Origin: an uncultured Pelagibacteraceae bacterium
Lineage (GTDB): Bacteria > Pseudomonadota > Alphaproteobacteria > Pelagibacterales > Pelagibacteraceae
Length of the DNA stretch: 64,000 nt
Assembly (NCBI GenBank): GCA_902625715.1
Contig: CACOCP010000003.1
Coordinates: 46,056 to 110,055 of the forward strand
Reading direction: 5' to 3'
A program made the translations under genes and the position numbers. Shown one piece after another: positions 1-10,057 of the stretch (position 1 is the stretch's first letter; each line of letters starts with the position of its first letter). The notes beneath the pieces are model-generated. The model searched no databases, was not told where the DNA came from, and saw only the letters and a list, made by a program, of their open reading frames with translations.

Positions 1-150
1 TGATTTAATAATGGAGTCCCCAATGGTCGAATATTCACCACTTAATGGTACCACAAGACCAATTTTAATTTTGCCCTCTGCAAATATTTTACTTGAAGGC
101 AATAAGCATATTAAGATTAATACTAATATTTTTTTAAATAAAGATTTCAT
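1..150 (-). CDS. Penicillin-binding protein activator / periplasmic branched-chain-amino-acid-binding-like protein (5' part only, runs off window)
   Basis: Reverse translation MKSLFKKILVLILICLLPSSKIFAEGKIKIGLVVPLSGEYSTIGDSIIKS: signal peptide followed by the IGLVVPLSG start typical of Peripla_BP_6 proteins; divergent from rsmI. Confidence 0.75.
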   Translation of the reverse strand, partial: MKSLFKKILVLILICLLPSSKIFAEGKIKIGLVVPLSGEYSTIGDSIIKS

Positions 151-178
151 TTAATTATTAATAATATAATTTTAAATT

Positions 179-1039
179 ATGCATCATGATAAAATCTTAA
201 ATAATCTTAAACCTGGGCTATATTGTGTTGCTACACCTATTGGAAATCTTGGGGATATTACTTTAAGAGCTTTAGAAGCACTTGAAAAATGCGATCTAAT
301 TTTGTGTGAAGACACAAGAGTTTCAAAAAAATTGTTAAATCATTTTAAAATAAAAAAACATCTTATTTCTTACCATAAATTCAATGAGAGACAAAAAATT
401 GAAGAAATAATAGAAATGCTCAAACAAGACAAAATTATTTGTTTGATATCTGACGCTGGAACCCCGACTATATCAGACCCAGGACAATTACTTATTAAAA
501 AATGTATTGAGCATTCAATCGATATCTTTCCCGTACCTGGTGCATCGTCAGTTAGTGCAGGTATTTCTATAAGTGGATTTTCAGATAGATATTTATTTCT
601 CGGTTTTTTACCTGAAAAAAAAAAAGACCTTAATTTAAATCTTGAAAAAGCATCAAGTTTTGGATGTACAGTTGTATTTTTTATATCACCAAACAAATTC
701 TATAAAATTATTAATGATTTAAAACTTCATTTTCCAAAAAGAGATATATTAATTTGTAGAGAAATTACCAAGTTTCATGAGGAGTATATAAGAATTACTT
801 CCGATAAATTGGATAATTTGAGCATATCTAAAAAAGGAGAAGTAACAGTAATAATTTCTGAGAATAAAAATATTCAAAAAAAGTTAATTGAATTAGAAGA
901 ATCAGATAAAAAAGACATTAAAAAATTATTAAAAACCAATACAATTAAAAATGTAGTGAAAGTAATTTGTGGTAAAAAAAACTTTCAAAAAAAAGTTATA
1001 TATAATTACTGCTTAAAAATTAAGAATGAAAAAAAATAA
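179..1039 (+). CDS. rsmI: 16S rRNA (cytidine(1402)-2'-O)-methyltransferase
   Basis: ORF 286 aa; GLYCVATPIGNLGDITLRALEAL, LCEDTRVSKKLL, ISDAGTPTISDPG motifs. Confidence 0.96.
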   Translation: MHHDKILNNLKPGLYCVATPIGNLGDITLRALEALEKCDLILCEDTRVSKKLLNHFKIKKHLISYHKFNERQKIEEIIEMLKQDKIICLISDAGTPTISDPGQLLIKKCIEHSIDIFPVPGASSVSAGISISGFSDRYLFLGFLPEKKKDLNLNLEKASSFGCTVVFFISPNKFYKIINDLKLHFPKRDILICREITKFHEEYIRITSDKLDNLSISKKGEVTVIISENKNIQKKLIELEESDKKDIKKLLKTNTIKNVVKVICGKKNFQKKVIYNYCLKIKNEKK

Positions 1040-1622
1040 ACTTTGCCTTTTTTTTATATTATTAATAGTTTTAAACGGATGTGTGGGTGCTTCATCAACT
1101 GGAGTTCTTGGTACTGGAGTATCAATTGCATTAGATCCAAGAACCATAGGAACTCAGATAGATGACAATATAATGCAGAAAAATTTGAGTGCTAAAATTA
1201 TAAATATGGATGGAAAGTATTTTTTATCTGTTAAACCAAAAGTTATAGATGGAAGAATTTTTATAACTGGTAAGGTCGAAACAATTGAGGAAAAATTAAA
1301 AATAACAAAATTAGCTTGGGAAATAAAAGGTGCAAGATCAGTCAAAAATGATCTTAAGATTAAAGAGAAGTTTAATTTTCAACAATCAGCAAAAGATCTT
1401 TTGATTACTTCGCAATTACGTACAGCCATGATCGCTAGTAAAAAAATAAAATCTTCTAATTATAATTTAGATACTCATAAAAAAAAAATTTATATTTATG
1501 GCATTGCTGAAACTGAAGATGAAAGAGCGGAAGTTATTAATGAAGCAAAACAAATTCTCGATGTCGAAGATGTTATTTCAAGTATATTGCTTGTAGAAGA
1601 TCTTAGAATTGTTAAAAACTAA
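1026..1622 (+). CDS. BON-domain lipoprotein (OsmY/DolP-like)
   Basis: ORF 198 aa; lipobox VLNGC, two BON-like repeats (GRIFITGKVETIEEKLKITKLAWEIKGARSVKNDL; KIYIYGIAETEDERAEVINEAKQILDVEDVIS). Confidence 0.85.
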   Translation: MKKNKLCLFFILLIVLNGCVGASSTGVLGTGVSIALDPRTIGTQIDDNIMQKNLSAKIINMDGKYFLSVKPKVIDGRIFITGKVETIEEKLKITKLAWEIKGARSVKNDLKIKEKFNFQQSAKDLLITSQLRTAMIASKKIKSSNYNLDTHKKKIYIYGIAETEDERAEVINEAKQILDVEDVISSILLVEDLRIVKN

Positions 1623-3907
1623 TTTGGTTTTTTATAATTAATTACTCCTGCAGAATATGCTGCAACAGAAGCTAAATTTAATATATCAGAAGTAGAGGAT
1701 CTTAGTGGAGCAATTTCAATTGGTTGTCCCAAACCAATTAACAAAGGACCAATCACCTTAGCTCCACCCAAAGACTTCATCATTTTATGAGAAATAGTTG
1801 CACTATGTTGTCCTGGCATAATTAATATATTCGCTTTACCAACAATTTCTGAAAAAGGATAAAGATCTGCATACTCATTATTTAAAGCTACATCTGGCTG
1901 CATGTCTCCATCAAATTTAAAATCAACTTCTTTATTTTTTAAAATTTCAACAGCATCTCTAATGTGTTTTGTTCTGCTAGTTAATGGTTGTCCAAAAGTT
2001 GAATGAGAGAGGAAGGCAACTTTAGGATCGAAACCAAAAAGTCTTACTACCCTTGCAGCTGAAATCGCTATTTCAGCTAATTGTTCTGACGTTGGATATT
2101 CATGTACGCTAGTATCTCCAATAAATACAGTTTTCCCTTTATTTACAACCATATTTAAACCAAACATTATTTCACCAGGCCTTGGTTCAACAACTTTTTT
2201 AATCTTTTGTAGAGACTGGGCATATCTTCTTGTATTTCCAGTCACCATTGCATCTGCATCTCCACATGCCACCATACAAGAGCCCCATATAACTCTGTCG
2301 TTTCTTACCATTCGATCACAATCTCTCTCTAATAAGCCTTCTTCTCTTTGCAATTTTTTAAATAGAAAGTTTAAATATTTTTCTCTTTTCTCTTTGTTAG
2401 TTGAATTCACAATCTCGATATCAAAATTTTCTCCGTATCCAATTTCTTTTAACCTTTCTTTGACAACTTTTTCTTTTGCAACAATAATAGGTGTTCCAAG
2501 ATTACTATTTTTAAAAGCTATTGCAGCTTTAAGTGTATTTTCATCTTCCCCATCTGCAAAAACAACTCTTTTTTTATTTTTTTTAATTTTCGAATTTATT
2601 CCTTGCATAATAGTTACTGATGGATCTAACCTTTGTTTAAGTTGCTCAGAATATATATCAAAATTATCAATATTCTTCCTAGCCACCCCACTTGACATTG
2701 CAGCTTTTGCTACTGCAACTGGAATTACACTAATTAACCTTGGATCAAATGTAGAGGGAATAATGTATTCTTTTCCATAAGTAGGTGTCTCACCTCCCAT
2801 CGCAGCAGCCACTTCCTCAGGAACAATTTCTCTTGCAAGTTTTGCAATAGCATCAGCTGCAGCAGTTTTCATTTCCTCATTGATTGTTTTCGCTCGTACA
2901 TCTAATGCCCCTCTAAATATATACGGGAAACCAATTAAGTTATTCACTTGGTTGGGATAATCTGATCTACCTGTAGCAATAATTGCATCATTTCTAACTT
3001 CTTCCACTTGTTCTGGAGTAATTTCTGGATCTGGGTTAGCGCATGCAAAAATTATCGGGTTTTTTGCCATTTTTTTAACCATCTCTTTTTTAAGAGCTCC
3101 TGCAGCAGATAATCCTAAAAAAACATCAGCACCATCTATAGCGTCAGACAATGTCCTATTTTTTGTATCAACTGCATAAGCTGATTTCCATTGATTTAGA
3201 TTATCTCTTCCCCTGTAAATCACTCCTTTTCTATCTAACATAGTAATATTTTTTTTAGGAACACCTGAGCTTTTAAATAAATTAGCACAAGCCATAGCTG
3301 CAGCACCAGCTCCATTGATTACAATTTCAATTTTTTTTAAATTCTTTTTTGCAATGTCTACTGCATTTATTAGTGCTGCAGTTGTAATAATTGCAGTGCC
3401 ATGTTGATCATCATGAAAAACAGGAATATCTAAAATTTCTTTTAGTTTTTCTTCTATGATGAAGCAGTCAGGAGCAGCGATATCTTCTAAGTTAATACCT
3501 CCAAAACTTTTTGCAAAATTCTTAATTGAATTTATAATTTCGCCAGTATCGTTTGAGTCTATTTCTAAATCAATAGAATCAATATCCGCAAATCTTTTAA
3601 ATAAAACTGCTTTTCCTTCCATTACAGGTTTAGAGGCAACAGCTCCCAAATTACCAAGACCAAGAATTGCAGATCCATTACTAATTACTGCAACCAAATT
3701 ACCTTTTGTTGTATATTCATAAGCAAGATCAGGATTTTCCGCTATAGCTTTAACTGGAGCAGCAACACCTGGAGAATAAGCTAGAGCTAGATCTCTTTTA
3801 GTAGTCATCGGTTTTGATGAATTTATTTCAATTTTTCCCGATTTCTCGTTCGTATGAAAATCAAGAGCTTCTTTATCAGAATAATGTTCTACTTTTCCTT
3901 TTTTCAT
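1619..3907 (-). CDS. maeB: NADP-dependent malic enzyme with C-terminal phosphotransacetylase-like domain
   Basis: ORF 762 aa; KRDLALAYSPGVAAP, VFHDDQHGTAII, malic enzyme fold plus PTA domain. Confidence 0.95.
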   Translation of the reverse strand: MKKGKVEHYSDKEALDFHTNEKSGKIEINSSKPMTTKRDLALAYSPGVAAPVKAIAENPDLAYEYTTKGNLVAVISNGSAILGLGNLGAVASKPVMEGKAVLFKRFADIDSIDLEIDSNDTGEIINSIKNFAKSFGGINLEDIAAPDCFIIEEKLKEILDIPVFHDDQHGTAIITTAALINAVDIAKKNLKKIEIVINGAGAAAMACANLFKSSGVPKKNITMLDRKGVIYRGRDNLNQWKSAYAVDTKNRTLSDAIDGADVFLGLSAAGALKKEMVKKMAKNPIIFACANPDPEITPEQVEEVRNDAIIATGRSDYPNQVNNLIGFPYIFRGALDVRAKTINEEMKTAAADAIAKLAREIVPEEVAAAMGGETPTYGKEYIIPSTFDPRLISVIPVAVAKAAMSSGVARKNIDNFDIYSEQLKQRLDPSVTIMQGINSKIKKNKKRVVFADGEDENTLKAAIAFKNSNLGTPIIVAKEKVVKERLKEIGYGENFDIEIVNSTNKEKREKYLNFLFKKLQREEGLLERDCDRMVRNDRVIWGSCMVACGDADAMVTGNTRRYAQSLQKIKKVVEPRPGEIMFGLNMVVNKGKTVFIGDTSVHEYPTSEQLAEIAISAARVVRLFGFDPKVAFLSHSTFGQPLTSRTKHIRDAVEILKNKEVDFKFDGDMQPDVALNNEYADLYPFSEIVGKANILIMPGQHSATISHKMMKSLGGAKVIGPLLIGLGQPIEIAPLRSSTSDILNLASVAAYSAGVINYKKPN

Positions 3908-3957
3908 TTTGGATATTTAAATATACAATTAGATCTAAATTAAGACTAATATGATTT

Positions 3958-5487
3958 ATGAACATAATTAAGTCAACTGGCACCTTTAGTTTTTTTGTTT
4001 TGATAAGCAGAATACTTGGTTATGTTAGGGATTTTTTTATCGCTCTCTATTTAGGTTCTGGGCCAATAGCAGATGCTTTTTTTGTAGCATTTAGAGTACC
4101 CAACACATTTAGAAGGTTATTTTCTGAGGGAACCTTCAACGCTGCTTTTGTTCCATCTTATTCTAGCGAACTTATCAAAGGCAAGGATAAAGCCAAAGAG
4201 TTTGCTAATTCAGTTTTTAATTTGTTAGTTTTCTTTCTTTTGGTCACTACCATTTTAATTGAAATTTTTATGCCAGAATTTGTAAAAATTATAGCTCCTG
4301 GTTTTAGTGATGATAAAGAAAAAATGCAATTAGCTATAAATTTAACAAGGCTTACTTTTCCTTTTTTACTTTTTATTTGCCTTGCCTCTTTTTTATCTGC
4401 GATTTTAAACTCTCACAACAAATTTGCAGCTGCAGCAGCTGCGCCAATAATTCTAAATATTTTATTAATTGTTTGTTTAATCTTTGCAAATAATTTTGGA
4501 GATACGTTAGTTTATTATCTATCATACACAGTATCTGTTGCAGGATTAATACAGTTTATATTTCTTATTTTTTTTGTAAGAAAATTTTATTTACCCAATT
4601 TCAATTTAAAAATTAAATTAAATGATAATATAAAATTATTCTTTAAAAAGCTTTTGCCAAGCATTTTTGCTTCAGGTGTCACTCAAATAAATATTTTAGT
4701 TGGTACTATTATTGCTTCATTTCAAGCAAGTGCAGTGTCTTATTTATATTATGCAGATAGAATTTATCAGATAAATCTTGCAATAGCAGGTATAGCAATA
4801 GGTACAGTCATACTTCCAAATTTAAGTAAATATGTTCAAACAAAAGATGAATTAAAAATTTCAGAAATACAAAATAAAGCTTTAGAATTAAGCTTATTTC
4901 TAAGTTTGCCTGCTTCACTAGCTTTGATTGTTGCGTCAGAGGAAATAACTTCCTCGTTATTTGGATACGGATCATTTGATATTGAAAGTGTAAAAAATTC
5001 AGCTAAAGCGTTATTTTATTTTTCCCTTGGTTTACCCGCATTTTCATTGATAAAGATATTTTCCAGTTTTTTGTTTGCCAGAAATGACACTAATACTCCT
5101 TTTAAAATATCTGTGTTCTCAGTAGCAGTTAACATTTTTATTAGTGTGATTTTTTTTAACAAAATTGGATTTATAATTATTCCAATTGCAACAACAATAT
5201 CTTCATGGTTAAATGGTATAATTTTAATGATTATAGTCATTAACAAAAGTTATTTTAACTTTTCAAGTAATTTTCATTTTTCAATGCTAAAAATACTTTT
5301 CTCAAATTTTATTATTTTGAGTATATTTATATATTTAATCAAATTTTTTTCTGAATATCTGGCTTATGAGAATAAGTATAAATTTTTATGTATTATTATT
5401 TTAGTAATCACAACGTTTGTGATGTATATTTTAATATCTATTGTCACTAAAGCTTTTAAATTATCAGATATTAAAATAAAACATTAA
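3958..5487 (+). CDS. murJ: Lipid II flippase MurJ
   Basis: ORF 509 aa; SRILGYVRDFFIALYLGSGPIADAFFVAFRVPNTFRRLFSEGTFNAAFVP. Confidence 0.96.
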   Translation: MNIIKSTGTFSFFVLISRILGYVRDFFIALYLGSGPIADAFFVAFRVPNTFRRLFSEGTFNAAFVPSYSSELIKGKDKAKEFANSVFNLLVFFLLVTTILIEIFMPEFVKIIAPGFSDDKEKMQLAINLTRLTFPFLLFICLASFLSAILNSHNKFAAAAAAPIILNILLIVCLIFANNFGDTLVYYLSYTVSVAGLIQFIFLIFFVRKFYLPNFNLKIKLNDNIKLFFKKLLPSIFASGVTQINILVGTIIASFQASAVSYLYYADRIYQINLAIAGIAIGTVILPNLSKYVQTKDELKISEIQNKALELSLFLSLPASLALIVASEEITSSLFGYGSFDIESVKNSAKALFYFSLGLPAFSLIKIFSSFLFARNDTNTPFKISVFSVAVNIFISVIFFNKIGFIIIPIATTISSWLNGIILMIIVINKSYFNFSSNFHFSMLKILFSNFIILSIFIYLIKFFSEYLAYENKYKFLCIIILVITTFVMYILISIVTKAFKLSDIKIKH

Positions 5488-5491
5488 ATTT

Positions 5492-6493
5492 ATGGCAAAA
5501 AAAATTTTTTCAGGAGTCCAACCAACAGGAAATCTACACTTAGGAAATTATTTAGGAGCAATAAAAAATTTTGTAGAATTGCAGAATGAAAAAGATAATA
5601 ATTGCATATACTGTGTTGTTGACTTGCACGCAATTACTTTAAAACAGGATCCAAAAGAACTTAAAAACAATATTAGAGAAACTGCTGCAACGTTTATTGC
5701 AAGTGGACTTAATCCAAACAAAAGTATTTTGTTCAATCAATCATTGGTTCCCGCGCACTCTGAGGGTGCTTGGATATTGAGTTGTATTGGCAGGATGGGT
5801 TGGCTTAATAGGATGACACAATTTAAGGAAAAAGCAGGTAAAGATAAAGAGAAAGCTAGCGTTGGCCTTTACATTTATCCAATTCTTATGGCTGCAGATA
5901 TTATGTTGTATGATGCAACACATGTTCCAGTTGGCGATGATCAGAAGCAACACTTGGAACTATGTCGTGATATTGCTCAAAAATTTAATAATGATTATCA
6001 TGTTGAGGATTTCCTAGTTGCTCCTGAACCATTAATACAAAAACAATTTTCCAGAATTATGAGCTTAAAGGATGGTTCCAAAAAAATGAGCAAATCAGAA
6101 GTCTCAGATTTAAGTAGAATAAACTTAAAAGACAGTAAAGATTCAATAATTAATAAAATTAAAAAAGCAAAAACAGATCCATATCCCATCCCAAATATTA
6201 TTGAAGAATTAAAAAACAGACCTGAGGCAGAAAATTTACTTGGAATATATTCAAGTTTAAAAAAACAAAATATTAACACTACTTTGAAGGAGTTTGGTGG
6301 CAAAAATTTCTCTGAGTTTAAAACAAATCTTTCTGAACAATTAATTGATAAAATTTCTCCAATAACAAATGAAATAAATAAATTATTAAATAATTCTGAT
6401 TATCTAGACAAAATTTTATTAGCAGGAGCAGAAAAAGCAAATGATATGGCTGAAAATAAAGTTAGAGAAATCAAGAAAATAATCGGTTTTTAA
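5492..6493 (+). CDS. trpS: Tryptophanyl-tRNA synthetase
   Basis: ORF 333 aa; FSGVQPTGNLHLGNYLGAI, KMSKS motif. Confidence 0.97.
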   Translation: MAKKIFSGVQPTGNLHLGNYLGAIKNFVELQNEKDNNCIYCVVDLHAITLKQDPKELKNNIRETAATFIASGLNPNKSILFNQSLVPAHSEGAWILSCIGRMGWLNRMTQFKEKAGKDKEKASVGLYIYPILMAADIMLYDATHVPVGDDQKQHLELCRDIAQKFNNDYHVEDFLVAPEPLIQKQFSRIMSLKDGSKKMSKSEVSDLSRINLKDSKDSIINKIKKAKTDPYPIPNIIEELKNRPEAENLLGIYSSLKKQNINTTLKEFGGKNFSEFKTNLSEQLIDKISPITNEINKLLNNSDYLDKILLAGAEKANDMAENKVREIKKIIGF

Positions 6494-6530
6494 CTATTTA
6501 AAATGTTTTTTTAGTTATTATATTAAAGAA

Positions 6531-7073
6531 ATGTTTGTACAAACTCAAAAAACACCCAACCCTAACTCACTGAAGTTCATACCAGGACGTCCGGTTTCAA
6601 ATAATGGACCTTTAGAGATAGTTAATAAAGAAGATACAAAAAATACCTTGTTAAGAAATATTCTTTCCATAAATGGTGTAACTGGTATTTTTTTAGGTGA
6701 AGATTTTTTATCAGTAAACAAGATAGATAAAAATAATTGGGATGATATACAGCATATTATTATATCTTACATAAATGAGTATTATGCTGAAGGAAACAAG
6801 TGTATAATTGATAAATTAGGCCATAATGAGAATGATGAAAGTTTAAATGAAATTGAAAAAAAAATAATTCATATTTTAGAAACAAAAGTTAGACCTGCAG
6901 TTGCAAAAGATGGTGGAGATATAAAATTCAAAGAGTTTGTGGATGGTAAGGTCAAGGTTGAATTACAAGGAAGTTGTTCAGGCTGCCCATCTTCAACTAT
7001 GACGTTAAAACAAGGAGTTCAAAATTTACTCACACATTATATTCCTGAAGTTAAAGAAGTTTTAGCAGTTTAA
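6531..7073 (+). CDS. NfuA/NifU-like Fe-S scaffold protein
   Basis: ORF 180 aa; N-terminal TPNPNSLKFIPG, C-terminal VRPAVAKDGGDIKF...GSCSGCPSSTMTLK. Confidence 0.95.
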   Translation: MFVQTQKTPNPNSLKFIPGRPVSNNGPLEIVNKEDTKNTLLRNILSINGVTGIFLGEDFLSVNKIDKNNWDDIQHIIISYINEYYAEGNKCIIDKLGHNENDESLNEIEKKIIHILETKVRPAVAKDGGDIKFKEFVDGKVKVELQGSCSGCPSSTMTLKQGVQNLLTHYIPEVKEVLAV

Positions 7074-7112
7074 AATAATAATTTAATTTTATATAATCAT
7101 TATACTTATTTT

Positions 7113-8252
7113 ATGCCTAAAAAAAATAGAAATGAGTTATTTTTCATAAAACCAAACTCAATTAAATTTAAAAGTCTCAAAAAGAATAATAAAAAAAATT
7201 TTCTTAAAAAAGATTACAAGAGTTTATCTAAGTTTTCTTTAGCAAGTGCCATTATTATTTTGATTTTTTCTGGTTTACCTGTGATGACTAATTTTATCAG
7301 TGAAAACCTCAGAGCCAATATAGAGGTATCGAATATATCAAAAAAAAATTTTGATTTAACACTTAATAATAAAGAAATATTTAAAAACGAAAACGTTGAT
7401 GATGAAACAAACTTGGAAAACGTATTTGACGACATAGACGTATTTAATTCTGATGATAACAACTCAAATACCTCAAGATTAAGCGCGTCTACTATCGAGC
7501 AATTATTTGAGGACACAAAGTACAACCTTCAAAAAGTTAAAGAAACAAAGCTAGTAAACATTGGAAATTCTATTGATCATTTACCCAAAGAAATGAAAAA
7601 AATAGAAAACACAAAAAAGAGAAAAAATCTATTTATACAAATTGTGCTTCCTTTAATAATTGAGGAGAATACAAAAATTCGTTTAGATAGGAAAAAGCTT
7701 TTCGCTATCTTAAATAAAAACAATAATTCAAAAACAGAGAAAGAGTGGCTATCTAAAAAATTTAAGCAATATGGTGTCAAAAGTAATGATTTTTCAACAT
7801 TAAAAATTAGAATGGATGTAATCCCAGCATCTTTAGCAATTGCTCAAGCAGCAAAAGAGACTGGGTGGGGTACATCAAGATTTGCACAAGAGGGAAATGC
7901 ACTTTTTGGACAATGGACTTGGTCTGGTGAAGGTATTAAGCCGGCTGGAGCAGATGGAGATTCAAAACATAAGGTTGCAAAGTTTAAAGTCTTAAAGGCG
8001 TCTGTTAAGGCGTATCAAAGAAATTTAAATACACATTCGGGATATAGAGAATTCAGACGTGAAAGAGCAATTCAAAGAGATAATCAAGGAAAACTGAACA
8101 GCCTTTTGCTTGTAAATTATTTGGATAAATATGCTGAAACTGGAATTGAATACACAAAAATATTAAAAAAAATTATTGAACAAAATTCTCTTACAGAATT
8201 TGATGATGTTAAAATTCTACCAACAACAAAAAAATTGAAAAACTTAATTTAA
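7113..8252 (+). CDS. Bax-like glucosaminidase-domain protein, membrane anchored
   Basis: ORF 379 aa; MDVIPASLAIAQAAKETGWGTSRFAQEGNALFGQWTW. Confidence 0.85.
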   Translation: MPKKNRNELFFIKPNSIKFKSLKKNNKKNFLKKDYKSLSKFSLASAIIILIFSGLPVMTNFISENLRANIEVSNISKKNFDLTLNNKEIFKNENVDDETNLENVFDDIDVFNSDDNNSNTSRLSASTIEQLFEDTKYNLQKVKETKLVNIGNSIDHLPKEMKKIENTKKRKNLFIQIVLPLIIEENTKIRLDRKKLFAILNKNNNSKTEKEWLSKKFKQYGVKSNDFSTLKIRMDVIPASLAIAQAAKETGWGTSRFAQEGNALFGQWTWSGEGIKPAGADGDSKHKVAKFKVLKASVKAYQRNLNTHSGYREFRRERAIQRDNQGKLNSLLLVNYLDKYAETGIEYTKILKKIIEQNSLTEFDDVKILPTTKKLKNLI

Positions 8253-9299
8253 ATCTACTGAAAATTGGCTACCTAACCACCTCCAGCCATCTATGTCGTT
8301 TAAGGAACAATTGATTCTTCCTCTTCTAAAATTAAACTTTTCCCTAAAGGAAATTATAAGTTTGTTCCCTTTTAAATTTATGTTTGAATTATCCCAATAA
8401 CCTCCTTCATCAGAAAAACAATTTATTTGTCCTAAATTTTTTTGGTCTTTAAAAAATTCCAAACTCATCTCAGGAGGATTATTCTTTGTAACTAGTTTAT
8501 CTTCTGGAGAGAGTTTATTGTACTGAAGTGGAAGTAAATTTATTAAAAACTGAAATCTTTTAAGATCGCCGTACTTTTCATTTATTGGGAATCTTGGTAA
8601 TTCATATGGATCTTTATTAAGATCAATGACACCCGAGTGTTGGCCGAATGCAAATTTAAATTTTGATGAAATAAATTTTTTTTGTTTTAAACTATATTCA
8701 CCAAAAGGATATGAAAAAAAAATTGGATTATAATTAAATTGAGCATTAAATATTTCAATAGATTTATTTATATCTGCAGTGTACTTCTCAAAATCAAATT
8801 CTACCATGTATTCATGAGAGTGGGAATGATTTCCTAAATATGCAAAGCTATACGATTCAACTTCCTTTAATTGATCCATAGTCATGTAACCTTTATTTCC
8901 TATAGTTTCAGTGGATGTAAACAAAATAAAAGGAATTTGATTTTCCTTCAAAAAAGGCCAAGCGTTTTTATAGAAAGATAAAAATGCATCATCTATGGTA
9001 ATGAGAATTTTTTTTTTAATTTTCACATTATAAAATTCGTTGTCAAAATCTTTTGGATCAAAAAACTCAAAATTATTATTTTTTATTATTTCCATATGTT
9101 TTTTGAATACAGCCATTTTAATATTAGTTGATGGATACTTATTTTCTTCAAATCTATGGTACATGAGAGATAAAATTCCTTTTTCATCTTTCTCGTATTT
9201 CTTTTCGGTTGCATATAGGTTTGTTTGCAATAGAAATAAACTGATTATGACTAATTTAGTAATTGATGCTGCAAGTGATAAAATTTTTTTTTCAATCAT
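8244..9299 (-). CDS. Polysaccharide deacetylase family protein, secreted
   Basis: Signal peptide; LMYHRFEENKYPSTNI, ILITIDDAFLSFYKNAWPFL, GNHSHSHEYM; the ATG at 9299 is chosen over the track's TTG at 9302. Confidence 0.88.
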   Translation of the reverse strand: MIEKKILSLAASITKLVIISLFLLQTNLYATEKKYEKDEKGILSLMYHRFEENKYPSTNIKMAVFKKHMEIIKNNNFEFFDPKDFDNEFYNVKIKKKILITIDDAFLSFYKNAWPFLKENQIPFILFTSTETIGNKGYMTMDQLKEVESYSFAYLGNHSHSHEYMVEFDFEKYTADINKSIEIFNAQFNYNPIFFSYPFGEYSLKQKKFISSKFKFAFGQHSGVIDLNKDPYELPRFPINEKYGDLKRFQFLINLLPLQYNKLSPEDKLVTKNNPPEMSLEFFKDQKNLGQINCFSDEGGYWDNSNINLKGNKLIISFREKFNFRRGRINCSLNDIDGWRWLGSQFSVDLN

Positions 9300-9627
9300 C
9301 AAAGATACTAAATCTTATACCACTGAGTATTCAAACAGTAGAGAAAATTTTGATAAAATAGTGTCTCTATTAAATAAATTCTTGAGTGAAAAAGATACAA
9401 ATATAAATCAATTTAAAAAAATATATATTAATAGAGGTCCAGGAAAATTTTCAAGTTTAAGAACCTCAATTTCAATTGCTAAAGCTTTATCTATAGTTAA
9501 TAAAATTGAATTAGTAGGATTTACCTCCATGGATATAAAAAACATAAATGACTATAAAAACTTAATTGAATTAGATAACGAAGATAAGCTAACAAAAGAT
9601 TTGATAAATCCAATTTATTCGAGTTAA
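9247..9627 (+). CDS. tsaB: TsaB-like tRNA t6A biosynthesis protein, short form (N-terminal half only)
   Basis: MTNLVIDAASDKIFFSII and RGPGKFSSLRTSISIAKAL (TsaB GPGSFTGLRIG-type motif); the track ORF (9040) over-extends upstream. Confidence 0.8.
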   Translation: MTNLVIDAASDKIFFSIIKDTKSYTTEYSNSRENFDKIVSLLNKFLSEKDTNINQFKKIYINRGPGKFSSLRTSISIAKALSIVNKIELVGFTSMDIKNINDYKNLIELDNEDKLTKDLINPIYSS

Positions 9628-9634
9628 ATAAGGT

Positions 9635-10054
9635 ATGTCTGAAACAATAGAACAAAAATGTATTTCAAAAGGAGTAAAACTAACCGAACAAAGAAGAATA
9701 ATCGCAAGGGTAATATCAGATTCAAAAAAAAAATATGGTGAGTCAGACCATCCAGATGTTGATGAACTTTACACTAGAGTATCACAAATAGACTCAAAGA
9801 TAAGTATAGCAACAGTTTACAGAACAGTTAAATTATTTGAAGAGGCAGGAATTTTAACTAAACACGATTTTAAATCTGGAAAAGCAAGATACGAATTGAA
9901 TGATGATCATAATCATTTAATTGATATCAAAACTGGTGAAATTATAGAGTTTGTAGATGAGGAAATTGAGGAGCTTCAAAAAAAAATTGCAGACAAATAT
10001 GGTTATAATTTAGTAGATCATAAATTAGAGCTATACGGAATAAAAAAGAAATAG
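9635..10054 (+). CDS. fur: Fur-family transcriptional regulator
   Basis: ORF 139 aa; KLTEQRRIIARVI, SIATVYRTVKLFEEAGIL, DDHNHLID. Confidence 0.92.
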   Translation: MSETIEQKCISKGVKLTEQRRIIARVISDSKKKYGESDHPDVDELYTRVSQIDSKISIATVYRTVKLFEEAGILTKHDFKSGKARYELNDDHNHLIDIKTGEIIEFVDEEIEELQKKIADKYGYNLVDHKLELYGIKKK

Positions 10055-10057
10055 TTA

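Noticed and set aside
370-696. 108-aa minus-strand ORF inside rsmI
   Set aside because: Antisense to a confidently identified gene, no recognizable domain; typical shadow ORF. The same applies to 2394-2780 (+), 3456-3722 (+), 5998-6303 (-), 38210-38692 (+), 53168-53458 (-), 62637-62921 (-) and similar track entries.
9040-9246. Upstream part of the 195-aa ORF 9040-9627
   Set aside because: Antisense to the deacetylase gene; the TsaB homology begins at the ATG at 9247, so this is over-extension of an open frame.
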